Positions 16,437 to 23,017 of a DNA stretch of 23,017 bases are shown here, piece by piece. Under the pieces are notes generated by a model, which saw nothing but the letters and a program-made list of their open reading frames with translations, was not told the DNA's origin and searched no databases. Position 1 is the first letter of the stretch, and every line of letters starts with the position of its first letter. The DNA comes from a virus, in IMG/VR virus record IMGVR_UViG_3300027896_000239, positions 1 through 23,017 of that record; one strand, 5' to 3'. A program made the position numbers and the translations under genes.

Positions 16437-17768
16437 ATGGTTAATAAACTTTCAATTTCACTCACATATAATAAACATTACAACATTAAATCAATGATGT
16501 GTTTCGATGGGAGTAATGTTTTCGATTACGCAATAGAATCATTAGAAAATTCATTTTTATTAGATTTATTCAATAGAAATGATGAAATTGTTGTGTTTGA
16601 TATAAAACAATTTTTGAAATTATACTGTCATAAAAATATAGAATTATGTCCAGCTAAAGTAAAGAAATTATATTCTGTTAAATTAGCTCATCATTTAAAA
16701 GATTCTAATAATAAAAATATAGAAATAACTGATATATTTGATAATCAATATATAAAAGCTAATATTGATAGAATAAAATCATTTATTAAAATATATACTC
16801 TAGACAAATATTTAGATTTGATTCCAGATTATATACTACGAAATTATAATATAGCTTGTGCTACAGCTTTATATAATTATGAATTCAATATAGATAATAT
16901 ATATTATTATCATGATTTAAAATACAGTATATACATGCTAGCATTATGTGAACAAAATGGCATTAAATGTTTATCTAAAGATGTAAAGAATATAAATGGA
17001 TTTATATATCCAGATTATGAATATGATTCTACATACACAGGTAGATTACAAAATAAATATCCTATAAACCTCCAGAATCTTTCTAAAGATGATGTTATAA
17101 GGAAGCAATTAGTCTCTAGATATGATGGTGGTAAAATTTTATTAGCAGATTGGGATTCTATAGATCTTAGAGTATTATTTGCAATGGCACACGAGATGAT
17201 ATTCACACCAGATTTGCATTCAGAAGTAGCAAAAATAGTATTAGAAAAAAATATAATAACAGAAGAAGATAGAAAAAAGATAAAAGAGATAAATTTTAGT
17301 ATTGTATACAGTGCAGGATTAGATAGTGTAAGTCAAAAAACTGGAATACCTAAAGAAGAATTGATTGAATTGTTAAAGAAATTATTCATAAGATTTAATA
17401 ATGTAAAGAAATTTGTTGTGGAAACAAGAGATTTTGTTTTAAATAATGGATACGCGAAGTCTTATTTTGGTAGAAAACGATTTTTAAATAAAGATGAGAC
17501 AACTAAGTTTGTTAATTCTACTATTCAAATGACATCTGCTGATATATGTATGAGAGCTATAGATGGAATACAAAGTGAAATAGGTGATTTTCAATTTATT
17601 AAATTAATACCATACATAGTTTATGATAAATTAGCTATAGATTGTCATCCAAATTGGGTAGAAGATGGTGCAAAAGTTTTAAATAAATTAATGAGTTATT
17701 ATGCTCCAGGAAAATTAGGAGCAAAAGTGAATTTTCCTATTAAAATAGAATATAGAGAAACACTATGA
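16437..17768 (+). CDS. Family A DNA polymerase with variant motif C and decayed exonuclease domain
   Basis: Residues about 200-443 match the Pol I palm and fingers. TGRLQN (201-206) is followed by NLQNL; motif A is DWDSIDLR (238-245), with the metal Asp D238; motif B holds R279, K283, F287 and Y291, equivalent to E. coli R754, K758, F762 and Y766. GYAKSYFGRKRFL and a TSADI helix follow. Motif C reads VYDKLAID (395-402), with D397 kept but the usual VHDE changed to VYDK. The steric-gate Glu of motif A is Asp (D243). About 100 N-terminal residues resemble a shortened 3'-5' exonuclease: VFDIKQFLKLYCHKNIEL aligns to the exo II region, but the catalytic Asp is Phe and no DTE exo I motif is seen. 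It probably replicates phage DNA without its own proofreading. No Shine-Dalgarno precedes the ATG. Confidence 0.88.
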   Translation: MVNKLSISLTYNKHYNIKSMMCFDGSNVFDYAIESLENSFLLDLFNRNDEIVVFDIKQFLKLYCHKNIELCPAKVKKLYSVKLAHHLKDSNNKNIEITDIFDNQYIKANIDRIKSFIKIYTLDKYLDLIPDYILRNYNIACATALYNYEFNIDNIYYYHDLKYSIYMLALCEQNGIKCLSKDVKNINGFIYPDYEYDSTYTGRLQNKYPINLQNLSKDDVIRKQLVSRYDGGKILLADWDSIDLRVLFAMAHEMIFTPDLHSEVAKIVLEKNIITEEDRKKIKEINFSIVYSAGLDSVSQKTGIPKEELIELLKKLFIRFNNVKKFVVETRDFVLNNGYAKSYFGRKRFLNKDETTKFVNSTIQMTSADICMRAIDGIQSEIGDFQFIKLIPYIVYDKLAIDCHPNWVEDGAKVLNKLMSYYAPGKLGAKVNFPIKIEYRETL

Positions 17769-18256
17769 TAAAAGAATCTATGATAGACCCTTCTCCGTTT
17801 ACTCCTGATGATGTAATCTCTCATTATCATGATAGATCAGTTTGGGGTGAGCAGAGAAAAGAACCAAGACCAAGAGCATTGTCTAATAATAAAACATTAG
17901 AAAATTTATATAGAGTTCAACAATTGTATTATGATATAATGGAATTAGTTGATGATAAAATTAGAGAAAAATATGGACATGATGAAAAAAATCTAAAAGA
18001 AGTAAGATTGAAAATGCAAAATAGAGCAGATAATAAAGTTAGATCAGACAATCAAGGACAGTTATTTGTTCAGATAGGTAGACTTTATTACACTGGAAGT
18101 GCTAAAGAATATGAAAAATATTTTAATTCTACAAAAAAAGCATTTAATTCAGTCCTTAAAGAAATATCTAAAGAATTATCAGATACAATAAATGATAAAG
18201 CATTTGCGGAAGATGGAAAACCATTGAAATTAGATCAGTTACAGGAGAAAAAGTAA
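17765..18256 (+). CDS. Unknown helical protein following the polymerase
   Basis: I do not recognise this 163-residue protein. It is polar and highly charged, with a disordered-looking start (DPSPFTPDDVISHYHDRSVWGEQRKEPRPRAL) and then long amphipathic helices (LENLYRVQQLYYDIMELVDDKIREKYG, and a C-terminal STKKAFNSVLKEISKELSDTI). No cysteines or enzyme motifs are evident. Its ATG overlaps the polymerase stop (ATGA), and its own stop overlaps the next start (TAATG), so the three are likely co-translated. That could mean a replication accessory role, but nothing in the sequence shows it. Confidence 0.75.
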   Translation: MIKESMIDPSPFTPDDVISHYHDRSVWGEQRKEPRPRALSNNKTLENLYRVQQLYYDIMELVDDKIREKYGHDEKNLKEVRLKMQNRADNKVRSDNQGQLFVQIGRLYYTGSAKEYEKYFNSTKKAFNSVLKEISKELSDTINDKAFAEDGKPLKLDQLQEKK

Positions 18257-18663
18257 TGAAAAAGAATATATTGTTAGCATCATTTATAAAAAGAGATAAG
18301 TTAGACGAAGCATTAGATATTTTGAAAAACACTAATAAAGTATTAAATAATAAAGTATTCGTGCTTAGAGATTCAGCGAATAAAAATAAACTTATATTAA
18401 CTTATAATATACTAATAGAAGATGATAAAATTGATTTTGATAAGCTAATAAAAGGGACTATATCTTTACATAGAAAGAAAGAAACAAACACTCTTTATAC
18501 TTTAAATGCTTTAAATGAAGTTGTTAAATCAGAAAATGATAATAAATTAGACGAAAGTTATGTTATACAATGGGAAAAACATAGAAATTGTATATTGATT
18601 GCTCCAAAGAATAAAGGATTAATTAAAATTAAAACAGTTTTAGAATCTGTTAAAAATATATAA
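18256..18663 (+). CDS. Unknown small alpha/beta phage protein
   Basis: This 135-residue, lysine-rich protein has strands NKVFVLRDSANKNKLILTYNILI (about 32-54), a TISLHRKKETNTLYTLNALNEVV segment (about 70-92), and then SYVIQWEKHRNCILIAP (about 103-119). The pattern of a 'LTYNI' strand, then 'H+..TNTL(Y/F)T(L/I)NALN', then '(I/L)xWxxxxNxxLI' reminds me of uncharacterised proteins found near replication genes of other myophages. That is a recollection, not a search result. A good Shine-Dalgarno (GGAG) lies inside the end of the upstream gene. The function is unknown. Confidence 0.75.
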   Translation: MKKNILLASFIKRDKLDEALDILKNTNKVLNNKVFVLRDSANKNKLILTYNILIEDDKIDFDKLIKGTISLHRKKETNTLYTLNALNEVVKSENDNKLDESYVIQWEKHRNCILIAPKNKGLIKIKTVLESVKNI

Positions 18664-18673
18664 TGAGGAAAAT

Positions 18674-20401
18674 ATGAAGAAACAAGATATTACAGTATCA
18701 GTTGTGGTTTTAGCAGAAGGTGCACCTGAACAAGCTATAGACAAAACTTTAAAAGATATTTTTTCACAAACTTGGAGAAATATAGAAGCTATTGTTACAT
18801 ATACAAAAGGAAAAGATTTTGATGCAATGAAAGACAGATGGCTAACATTTCCAGCTAATATATTTTGGTGTGAGTGCGATAATGTTGGTGAATTGTTAGT
18901 TAAACCTTTTGAATTTTGTAAAGGTGACTATATTTTTTATAAAAGCGTTAATCCAATCATTTGGTACCCAAGGCATGTTGAGCACCATTTAGAAATGTTT
19001 GAAGAGTCTAGATTTGAAGGAAAATGGTCTTATTCTTTACTAGAGATGAAAGATGCTGGTGTTCAAGAACCAATGAATAATATTGGTTGGAGAATTGATA
19101 TGCCAAAAATTGAACAAGCATTATTTGATGAATTTTGTCATTCTAAAGATGTAAAAGTTGATTGGAACACATGTATAGCTCAACAAAATGGCGTAACACA
19201 ATTCGTTCCAGGATTACTTTTAAAAACTCTTAAAAATTACAGATTAGTTAATCCAAAAGAAATAACTATAACTTTTTATGTGTCTCAACAACAACAGCAA
19301 CAAGTTGTATTAGGTGCACCAGCAAATGATAATATTAAAGAAACAATAGCTGAAATAAACGGAGACATGATTATAACAAAATCATATCCAACTATTGTTG
19401 GAAATGTTCAATTTTCTGAAAGAAATAAAAATTTGTTAAGTCAAGTCAACGCAGACGAAGTTTTTAATATTGCTGTTAAGAGATCAATGGGTATGGGTGA
19501 TGTATTATTGACAGAACCTGTGATTAGAGCTCTTAAAAAGAAATATAAAAATGCAAAAATTAAGTTATTCACTACTGCTTATTCTACAGCAGATCAACTT
19601 GTTAAACTATTTCCTGCTTTAGATAGTTTTGAAATAATTGGACAAGATAAATTAACAACAGATTATTTATCAACAGTTGAAGGATTTAATCTTAAATTTG
19701 ATCTAGATTTATCGTATGAATCAAGACCAGGTGTTAGATATATTGATGGATATCTTGAAGTATGTGGATTTACAGAAGAATTACAAGAAGTAAATGGTGA
19801 ATTAGCTATAACAAGAGGTGTTAATGATGATGATTTAATTCCACAATTGAATTATAACAAAGAACCTATTATCAAAGAAAAATATATTTCAGTTGAATTA
19901 TTGGGTTCAGGATGGGGCGGTAAAGAATGGCCAGTTGAAAAATGGAATAACATATTAACAAAAATTAAAAATATGGGTTATAAATTTGCATATATTTCTA
20001 ATGTAAAAATGGGATTATATACGCAAAATGTAGATTATGTTAATACTGAAAATAATTTTAATACAGTTTTAAATTATGTAAAATATGCAGATTTTCATAT
20101 TGGAAGTGACGCTGGTCCATTACACATAGCATCTGCTTTTAATAAACCAACATTTATAATTTCTGGAGCAGCTCTATCTAAATATACTACGCCTTCAAAG
20201 AAAGTATTCTCTGTGTCAAAAGAAGGATTAGATTGTTTAGGTTGCAAACATAAGATTTTTTATGAACAAAATGGACCTAATTTAACATTTGTGCCTAGAT
20301 GTACAAATCCTAAACAATATGAATGTATGCAAGCTTTAGAAGTAGATTATGTTTTAAATAAATTTGAAGAATTTTTAAAGGTTAATAATATACAGGTGTA
20401 A
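18674..20401 (+). CDS. Two-domain glycosyltransferase: degenerate GT2 fused to GT9 (heptosyltransferase-like)
   Basis: Of the 575 residues, 1-200 have a GT2-like start (ITVSVVVLAEG, then IDKTLKDIFSQTWRNIEAIVTY, then FCKGDYIFYKSVNP). The DxD that should follow GDYIF is replaced by KSVN, so this half is probably inactive. A CAA-repeat-encoded linker with six glutamines (Q205-Q210) leads to a GT9 domain (about 265-575): SMGMGDVLLTEPVIRAL with G273-D276, SGWGGKEWPVEKWNNIL, and SDAGPLHIASAFNKPTFI with D479 and H484. A cysteine-rich tail (CLGCKH, then RCTNPKQYECMQAL) matches heptosyltransferase C-termini. GT9 enzymes add heptose or related sugars to LPS core from nucleotide sugars. In a phage this could remodel the host surface against superinfection; that role is inference. 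GAGGA precedes the ATG. Confidence 0.85.
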   Translation: MKKQDITVSVVVLAEGAPEQAIDKTLKDIFSQTWRNIEAIVTYTKGKDFDAMKDRWLTFPANIFWCECDNVGELLVKPFEFCKGDYIFYKSVNPIIWYPRHVEHHLEMFEESRFEGKWSYSLLEMKDAGVQEPMNNIGWRIDMPKIEQALFDEFCHSKDVKVDWNTCIAQQNGVTQFVPGLLLKTLKNYRLVNPKEITITFYVSQQQQQQVVLGAPANDNIKETIAEINGDMIITKSYPTIVGNVQFSERNKNLLSQVNADEVFNIAVKRSMGMGDVLLTEPVIRALKKKYKNAKIKLFTTAYSTADQLVKLFPALDSFEIIGQDKLTTDYLSTVEGFNLKFDLDLSYESRPGVRYIDGYLEVCGFTEELQEVNGELAITRGVNDDDLIPQLNYNKEPIIKEKYISVELLGSGWGGKEWPVEKWNNILTKIKNMGYKFAYISNVKMGLYTQNVDYVNTENNFNTVLNYVKYADFHIGSDAGPLHIASAFNKPTFIISGAALSKYTTPSKKVFSVSKEGLDCLGCKHKIFYEQNGPNLTFVPRCTNPKQYECMQALEVDYVLNKFEEFLKVNNIQV

Positions 20402-20402
20402 A

Positions 20403-20714
20403 ATGATTAAAACAGTACAAATGGATAAACATATATATTCTTTAGAATTTGTTGATGAAAATGGAAAATATCATTATGTATATTTTAATGATGATAATAA
20501 ATCTGAACTAAAAAGTAAAACTAAAGAATATAAAAAGAACGGAACTTTAACATTTATATCAATTAAAGGAACTTCTGCTATAAGTGATACATATAATCCT
20601 CAATATGTTAGAGTTTCTAAGGTCCTCGAAATGTATATAAAGGAGGAAGATAATGAGCGAGAAACGGTACCTGATGCAGGGCAAAGTAGCACCATACAAG
20701 ATTCCGAAGTGTGA
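20403..20714 (+). CDS. Unknown small protein overlapping the next gene
   Basis: This 103-residue protein starts one base after the glycosyltransferase stop, with AGGTG as a possible Shine-Dalgarno. The first part is beta-like (HIYSLEFVDENGKYHYVYFNDDN), then TLTFISIKGTSAISD and VRVSKVLEMYI, after which the tail is acidic and polar. The last 62 bases also encode the start of the next gene in another frame, and that gene's Shine-Dalgarno is embedded here as the codons for KEE. The tail (from about residue 84) is therefore constrained by, or recently extended into, the downstream gene. No family is recognised. Confidence 0.65.
   Translation: MIKTVQMDKHIYSLEFVDENGKYHYVYFNDDNKSELKSKTKEYKKNGTLTFISIKGTSAISDTYNPQYVRVSKVLEMYIKEEDNERETVPDAGQSSTIQDSEV
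20641..20646 (+). promoter_or_regulatory. Strong Shine-Dalgarno embedded in a coding sequence
   Basis: AGGAGG lies 6 bases before the ATG at 20653, inside the upstream reading frame. It is one of the best ribosome-binding sites in the window and decides the start of the paired-CxxC gene, despite its 62-base overlap with the gene before it. Confidence 0.75.
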
Positions 20715-20937
20715 AGAATGTGAAATAATATGGGGTGTTAAATTATACTTTGACGAAAAAACTAGTGAGGTATTGTCTGAATATATTAATTTTAATGTAA
20801 CATATGACATAAATAAAGAAGATAAATCTTATAAAAGAAAGATGAAATGCTCAAGATGTAATTTTGAAAAAATTGAGAATGCTATATTTTCTACAGAGCA
20901 AGAATTTTTAGAAGCTATTGAAAAAATAGGTAAATAA
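20653..20937 (+). CDS. Small protein with paired CxxC motifs (putative zinc-binding)
   Basis: This 94-residue protein has two CxxC pairs, CEEC (C20-C23) and CSRC (C66-C69), separated by a 42-residue beta/loop region, and a basic stretch KSYKRKMK just before the second pair. This is the layout of a zinc ribbon, in which the four cysteines would hold one zinc. A helix (STEQEFLEAIEKIG) closes the protein. Such proteins may bind nucleic acids or act as regulators, but no family is identified. The second promoter-like element begins 5 bases after its stop, so it probably ends a transcription unit. Confidence 0.7.
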   Translation: MSEKRYLMQGKVAPYKIPKCEECEIIWGVKLYFDEKTSEVLSEYINFNVTYDINKEDKSYKRKMKCSRCNFEKIENAIFSTEQEFLEAIEKIGK

Positions 20938-20941
20938 ATAG

Positions 20942-20970
20942 TTTACTTTTGACGAAAAATGTATTATATT
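20942..20970 (+). promoter_or_regulatory. Promoter-like element B, matching element A
   Basis: TTTACT (20942-20947) and TATATT (20965-20970) with a 17-base spacer repeat the hexamers and spacing of element A (16199-16227). The element begins 5 bases after a stop codon, as element A does. Transcription starting near 20977 would leave a leader of only about 10 bases before the ATG at 20987, which would cut into the AAGGA Shine-Dalgarno. The true start may therefore be a few bases earlier, or the element may have another role. Confidence 0.5.
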
Positions 20971-20986
20971 TATAAGGAATAAAAAT

Positions 20987-21238
20987 ATGAAAAAAGGTAA
21001 TATTAGAGCTTGTATTAATCTTCTTAGAGAAGCAAAGACTATAGAAGATCTAGTTTTAGTTAGAACTATATTAGTACAAGAAAACGCAATGAATCAAAGT
21101 CTAGAATTTGCAATTAGAGCTTATGATAATAAGAATATGGGTGATATGACAAATTTTATATTCGGACCATCGCCTTTAGGTTCTGGACAGGGTTTGATAG
21201 CAGACTTAATAAAATTAGCAGAAGAAAGAGGAGAATAA
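20987..21238 (+). CDS. Unknown 83-residue protein, first gene of a small-gene cluster
   Basis: It begins with an Arg/Leu-rich amphipathic helix (KGNIRACINLLREAKTIEDLVLVRTIL), continues with a second helix (QSLEFAIRAYDN), has a glycine-rich loop (FIFGPSPLGSGQGL) and ends in a helix LIADLIKLAEERGE. No enzyme motif or family is recognised. AAGGA precedes the ATG. Its stop overlaps the next ATG (TAATG), and the end of the gene carries that gene's AGGAG. It is the first gene after promoter-like element B, so it may be expressed early and strongly. Confidence 0.7.
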   Translation: MKKGNIRACINLLREAKTIEDLVLVRTILVQENAMNQSLEFAIRAYDNKNMGDMTNFIFGPSPLGSGQGLIADLIKLAEERGE

Positions 21239-21357
21239 TGAGTAAAGAAGAAGTAGCATTAGAATTAACTAAAATATATTTTAAAAGTTGGGCTTCTGTA
21301 GGTCTTAAAGAATTAGAAGAAGTGTATTTTGGATTTTTAAATAAAATAAAGGAATAA
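21238..21357 (+). CDS. 39-residue small protein
   Basis: The ATG overlaps the previous stop (TAATG) and sits after a good Shine-Dalgarno (AGAGGAG). The peptide is mostly one amphipathic helix pair, beginning MSKEEVALELTKIYFKSW and ending YFGFLNKIKE, with tandem TAA stops (21355-21360). Small phage proteins with the pattern 'EE(I/V)A.ELT' and a terminal 'Y..FL..I' helix are familiar in phage early regions; that is my recollection only. The strong start signal and tight coupling argue that it is real in spite of its size. Confidence 0.65.
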   Translation: MSKEEVALELTKIYFKSWASVGLKELEEVYFGFLNKIKE

Positions 21358-21361
21358 TAAT

Positions 21362-21601
21362 ATGATAAGCGAAGAAATTCGTCAGTTTTTAACAGAAAAA
21401 TATGGTTTTGAAGTTGGCAATTTTGTAGTTATAGCAGAAGGTAAAGACGAAGAAGATTTGAATTATACACTTGCCGGACCAACAATGAAAATATCTGGAT
21501 TGCTTTCGTGGATGAACACATTTGTAAATACAAGCGGATTTAAACACAACTATAAAGAAGATTCAAGAAAAACTACTGAAGAAAATAACATATACACATG
21601 A
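21362..21601 (+). CDS. Unknown 79-residue protein
   Basis: This acidic protein has a helix (SEEIRQFLTEKYGF) followed by strands (VGNFVVIAEGKDEEDLNYTLAG) and a second helix (KISGLLSWMNTFVNTS), then a polar tail. No family is recognised. AAGGA lies at the end of the upstream gene. Its last bases overlap the ATG of the next small gene (ATGA). Confidence 0.65.
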   Translation: MISEEIRQFLTEKYGFEVGNFVVIAEGKDEEDLNYTLAGPTMKISGLLSWMNTFVNTSGFKHNYKEDSRKTTEENNIYT

Positions 21602-21720
21602 ATTATTTCATAATTTATTGCGCATTGTGGACTATATATCTTTGTATTTGTATATATAGTTTATTTAGTAAAAATAAAATAGAAGCAATGTGGGACGAAA
21701 GCACTAAATTTTGGGATTAA
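21598..21720 (+). CDS. 40-residue single-pass membrane peptide
   Basis: The ATG overlaps the previous stop (ATGA). Residues 2-23 are strongly hydrophobic (YFIIYCALWTIYLCICIYSL), then a short basic stretch (SKNK) and a soluble tail rich in Trp and acidic residues (EAMWDESTKFWD). This is a single transmembrane helix with a positive flank, probably with the C-terminus inside the cytoplasm. The length is at the low end for holins. It could be a small inner-membrane effector, a superinfection-exclusion peptide or a lysis accessory. The function is unknown. No separate Shine-Dalgarno is seen. Confidence 0.5.
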   Translation: MNYFIIYCALWTIYLCICIYSLFSKNKIEAMWDESTKFWD

Positions 21721-21727
21721 AAATTAA

Positions 21728-23017
21728 ATGATTCATTTAATAGCTCGTTGTGGTATCGGTGATATTATATCTCACCTTGCAAGAATTGACGATATAAAAC
21801 AAAGATATGGAGATGAAGTCAAATTTTGGCTTGGTGGTTATAATGAAATACCAAAATTGTGTAAAGAATTGCTTAATTTCAACAAGATTGACGCAGAAGT
21901 AGTTAAAGGTTGGAATGCAATTCAACAGAATGACATGATTTTGAAATATGTTAAGAATAAAGCTGCAGATAAAGATGTCATTATAGACTTAAATTTTGAA
22001 TCTGATATATTCTCTAATAGAACTCCAGATTTCTATAAGTATGATATGAAGTTTCCATTCGATTATAACGGAGAAGCTTTTGATGATACTTTCTTTAAAA
22101 CAGGACAAATCATAGGTTTGCAGATAAAAACGACTACTGGAGCTCCAGATTTTGATCATGGTGGTCAAAGATTTTGGTCTATAGATAATTGGAAAAAACT
22201 TATAGACATATTAGTCAGAAATGGTTATAAGGTTGCTATATTCGGTGGAAAGAATGATAGTGGAGACATAAAAGAATCTGAAAAAGTTAAAATATATTGT
22301 GGAAAAATTAACATACAACAAACAATATATGCTATAAAACAATGTTCTAAATTTATTGGAACAAATTCTTGGATGTGGGAAGCCGCTGCATTTAGCGGAA
22401 TATCTACTATATGTTTATATTTTACAAATACTTTCTTTTTACCATTACATATTCCATTTAAATATTCAGATATTCACAAAAATTTATACATAGAAACAAA
22501 TCCAACAGTCACACCAGAAAAAGTTTTTAGTTCATTTAATTTTAATGAAGATGCTAAAATATCTGCTTGCATTATAACTCAAGACGAAGCTGGTTTATTA
22601 AATAGTTGTTTACAAAATCTAAAAGGATACGTAGATGAAATTGTTATTGTAGACGGTGGTTCTAAAGACAATACTGTAGAAGTTGCTAAAACGTATACAG
22701 ACAAAATATTTTTTAGACTATTTGACAATCACATGAATCAAAAGAATTTTGCATTAGAACACGCAACTTATGAATGGTCTTTAATTCAAGACACAGATGA
22801 ATATTATGAATATGGATTTTTGAATAATATGAAGAAGTATATTGCTCAAAATCCTACAGTAGACATGTTTTTAACTCCAAGAATTAATATCATAGAAGAT
22901 CTAGACGACGAATTAGTTAGAAAATATAATTGGAATGTGCAACCATTTTTTAAATGGATTAATTATCCAGATCCTCAAGAAAGATTATTTAAAAAATGGT
23001 TGCACATTCCAATTATA
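21728..23017 (+). CDS. Two-domain glycosyltransferase: degenerate GT9-like fused to GT2 (3' partial)
   Basis: The frame is open for 430 codons to the window end, so the gene is truncated there. Residues 1-255 look GT9-like: LIARCGIGDIISHLARI with G9, G11 and D12, then WSIDNWKKLIDILVRNGYKVAIFGG, then KFIGTNSWMWEAAAFSGI. In the last motif the expected D-x-G-x-x-H is N213-S-W-M-W, so sugar-donor residues are changed. Residues from about 278 are a GT2 of the WaaE/LgtF type: ISACIITQDEAGLLNSCL, DEIVIVDGGSKDNTVEVA with D309, QKNFALEHA, and the metal motif D355-T-D357-E, then YPDPQERLFKK. The GT2 half looks intact. The domain order is the reverse of the gene at 18674. The last 31 codons are inside an inverted repeat and may not be the true gene end. 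No Shine-Dalgarno is seen. Confidence 0.8.
   Translation, partial: MIHLIARCGIGDIISHLARIDDIKQRYGDEVKFWLGGYNEIPKLCKELLNFNKIDAEVVKGWNAIQQNDMILKYVKNKAADKDVIIDLNFESDIFSNRTPDFYKYDMKFPFDYNGEAFDDTFFKTGQIIGLQIKTTTGAPDFDHGGQRFWSIDNWKKLIDILVRNGYKVAIFGGKNDSGDIKESEKVKIYCGKINIQQTIYAIKQCSKFIGTNSWMWEAAAFSGISTICLYFTNTFFLPLHIPFKYSDIHKNLYIETNPTVTPEKVFSSFNFNEDAKISACIITQDEAGLLNSCLQNLKGYVDEIVIVDGGSKDNTVEVAKTYTDKIFFRLFDNHMNQKNFALEHATYEWSLIQDTDEYYEYGFLNNMKKYIAQNPTVDMFLTPRINIIEDLDDELVRKYNWNVQPFFKWINYPDPQERLFKKWLHIPII
22925..23017. repeat. Perfect 31-bp inverted repeat at the window end
   Basis: Bases 22925-22955 and 22987-23017 are exact reverse complements over 31 bp, with a 31-base spacer. The right arm ends on the last base of the window, so the repeat may be longer. 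Both arms lie inside the glycosyltransferase frame. The left arm encodes YNWNVQPFFK, part of a normal-looking protein. The spacer encodes YPDPQERLF, a motif expected in this GT2 type, but the right arm turns the protein into KKWLHIPII, where the family usually continues differently. This is the pattern of an inverted chimera or contig-end artefact, although a true palindrome cannot be excluded. Confidence 0.9.

Overview
The window is a compact, AT-rich stretch in which every supportable gene lies on the + strand. It has the look of a contractile-tailed (myovirus-type) phage of a Gram-negative host. The phage call rests on an ordered baseplate block (spike OB-fold protein, gp25/W-like, gp6/J-like, and a tail-protein-I-like wedge protein), followed by LamG-type tail-fibre genes, a family A DNA polymerase and tight gene overlaps (TAATG, ATGA). 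The host inference is weaker. Many genes carry a GGAG-type Shine-Dalgarno, and a heptosyltransferase-like (GT9) enzyme suggests an LPS-bearing host. Nothing here names a host genus.

Region 1 (1-8863) is the baseplate block. It holds the 3' part of a gp5/gpV-like central spike protein, an unknown proline-rich protein with two internal repeats, the gp25-like and gp6-like wedge proteins, a DNRLRE-like protein, and a 1043-residue wedge protein that combines a tail-protein-I-like segment with a LamG-like insertion. Region 2 (8898-15781) holds two paralogous small structural proteins and then four fibre/adhesin genes. Three of the four share a C-terminal module (YITT[IV]GLYN). The genes at 11060 and 12384 look like the front and back halves of one fibre, and the 290-residue gene at 10176 looks like the same scaffold without an adhesive insertion. 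A 140-residue unknown protein closes the block.

Region 3 (16194-16436) is the only sizeable non-coding gap. It holds a promoter-like element and a strongly structured segment with an in-frame short ORF just upstream of the polymerase. Region 4 (16437-20937) holds a family A DNA polymerase with variant motif C and a decayed exonuclease domain, two unknown proteins, a GT2-GT9 fusion glycosyltransferase, and two small proteins, one with paired CxxC motifs. Region 5 (20942-23017) starts with a second copy of the promoter-like element, then four small genes. It ends in a GT9-GT2 fusion whose domain order is the reverse of the earlier glycosyltransferase and which runs off the window. The last 93 bases form a perfect 31-bp inverted repeat that may be an assembly or amplification artefact.

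The baseplate and fibre genes would build the cell-attachment machine and the polymerase would copy the genome. The two glycosyltransferases could alter host surface sugars or phage components; that last role is inference.
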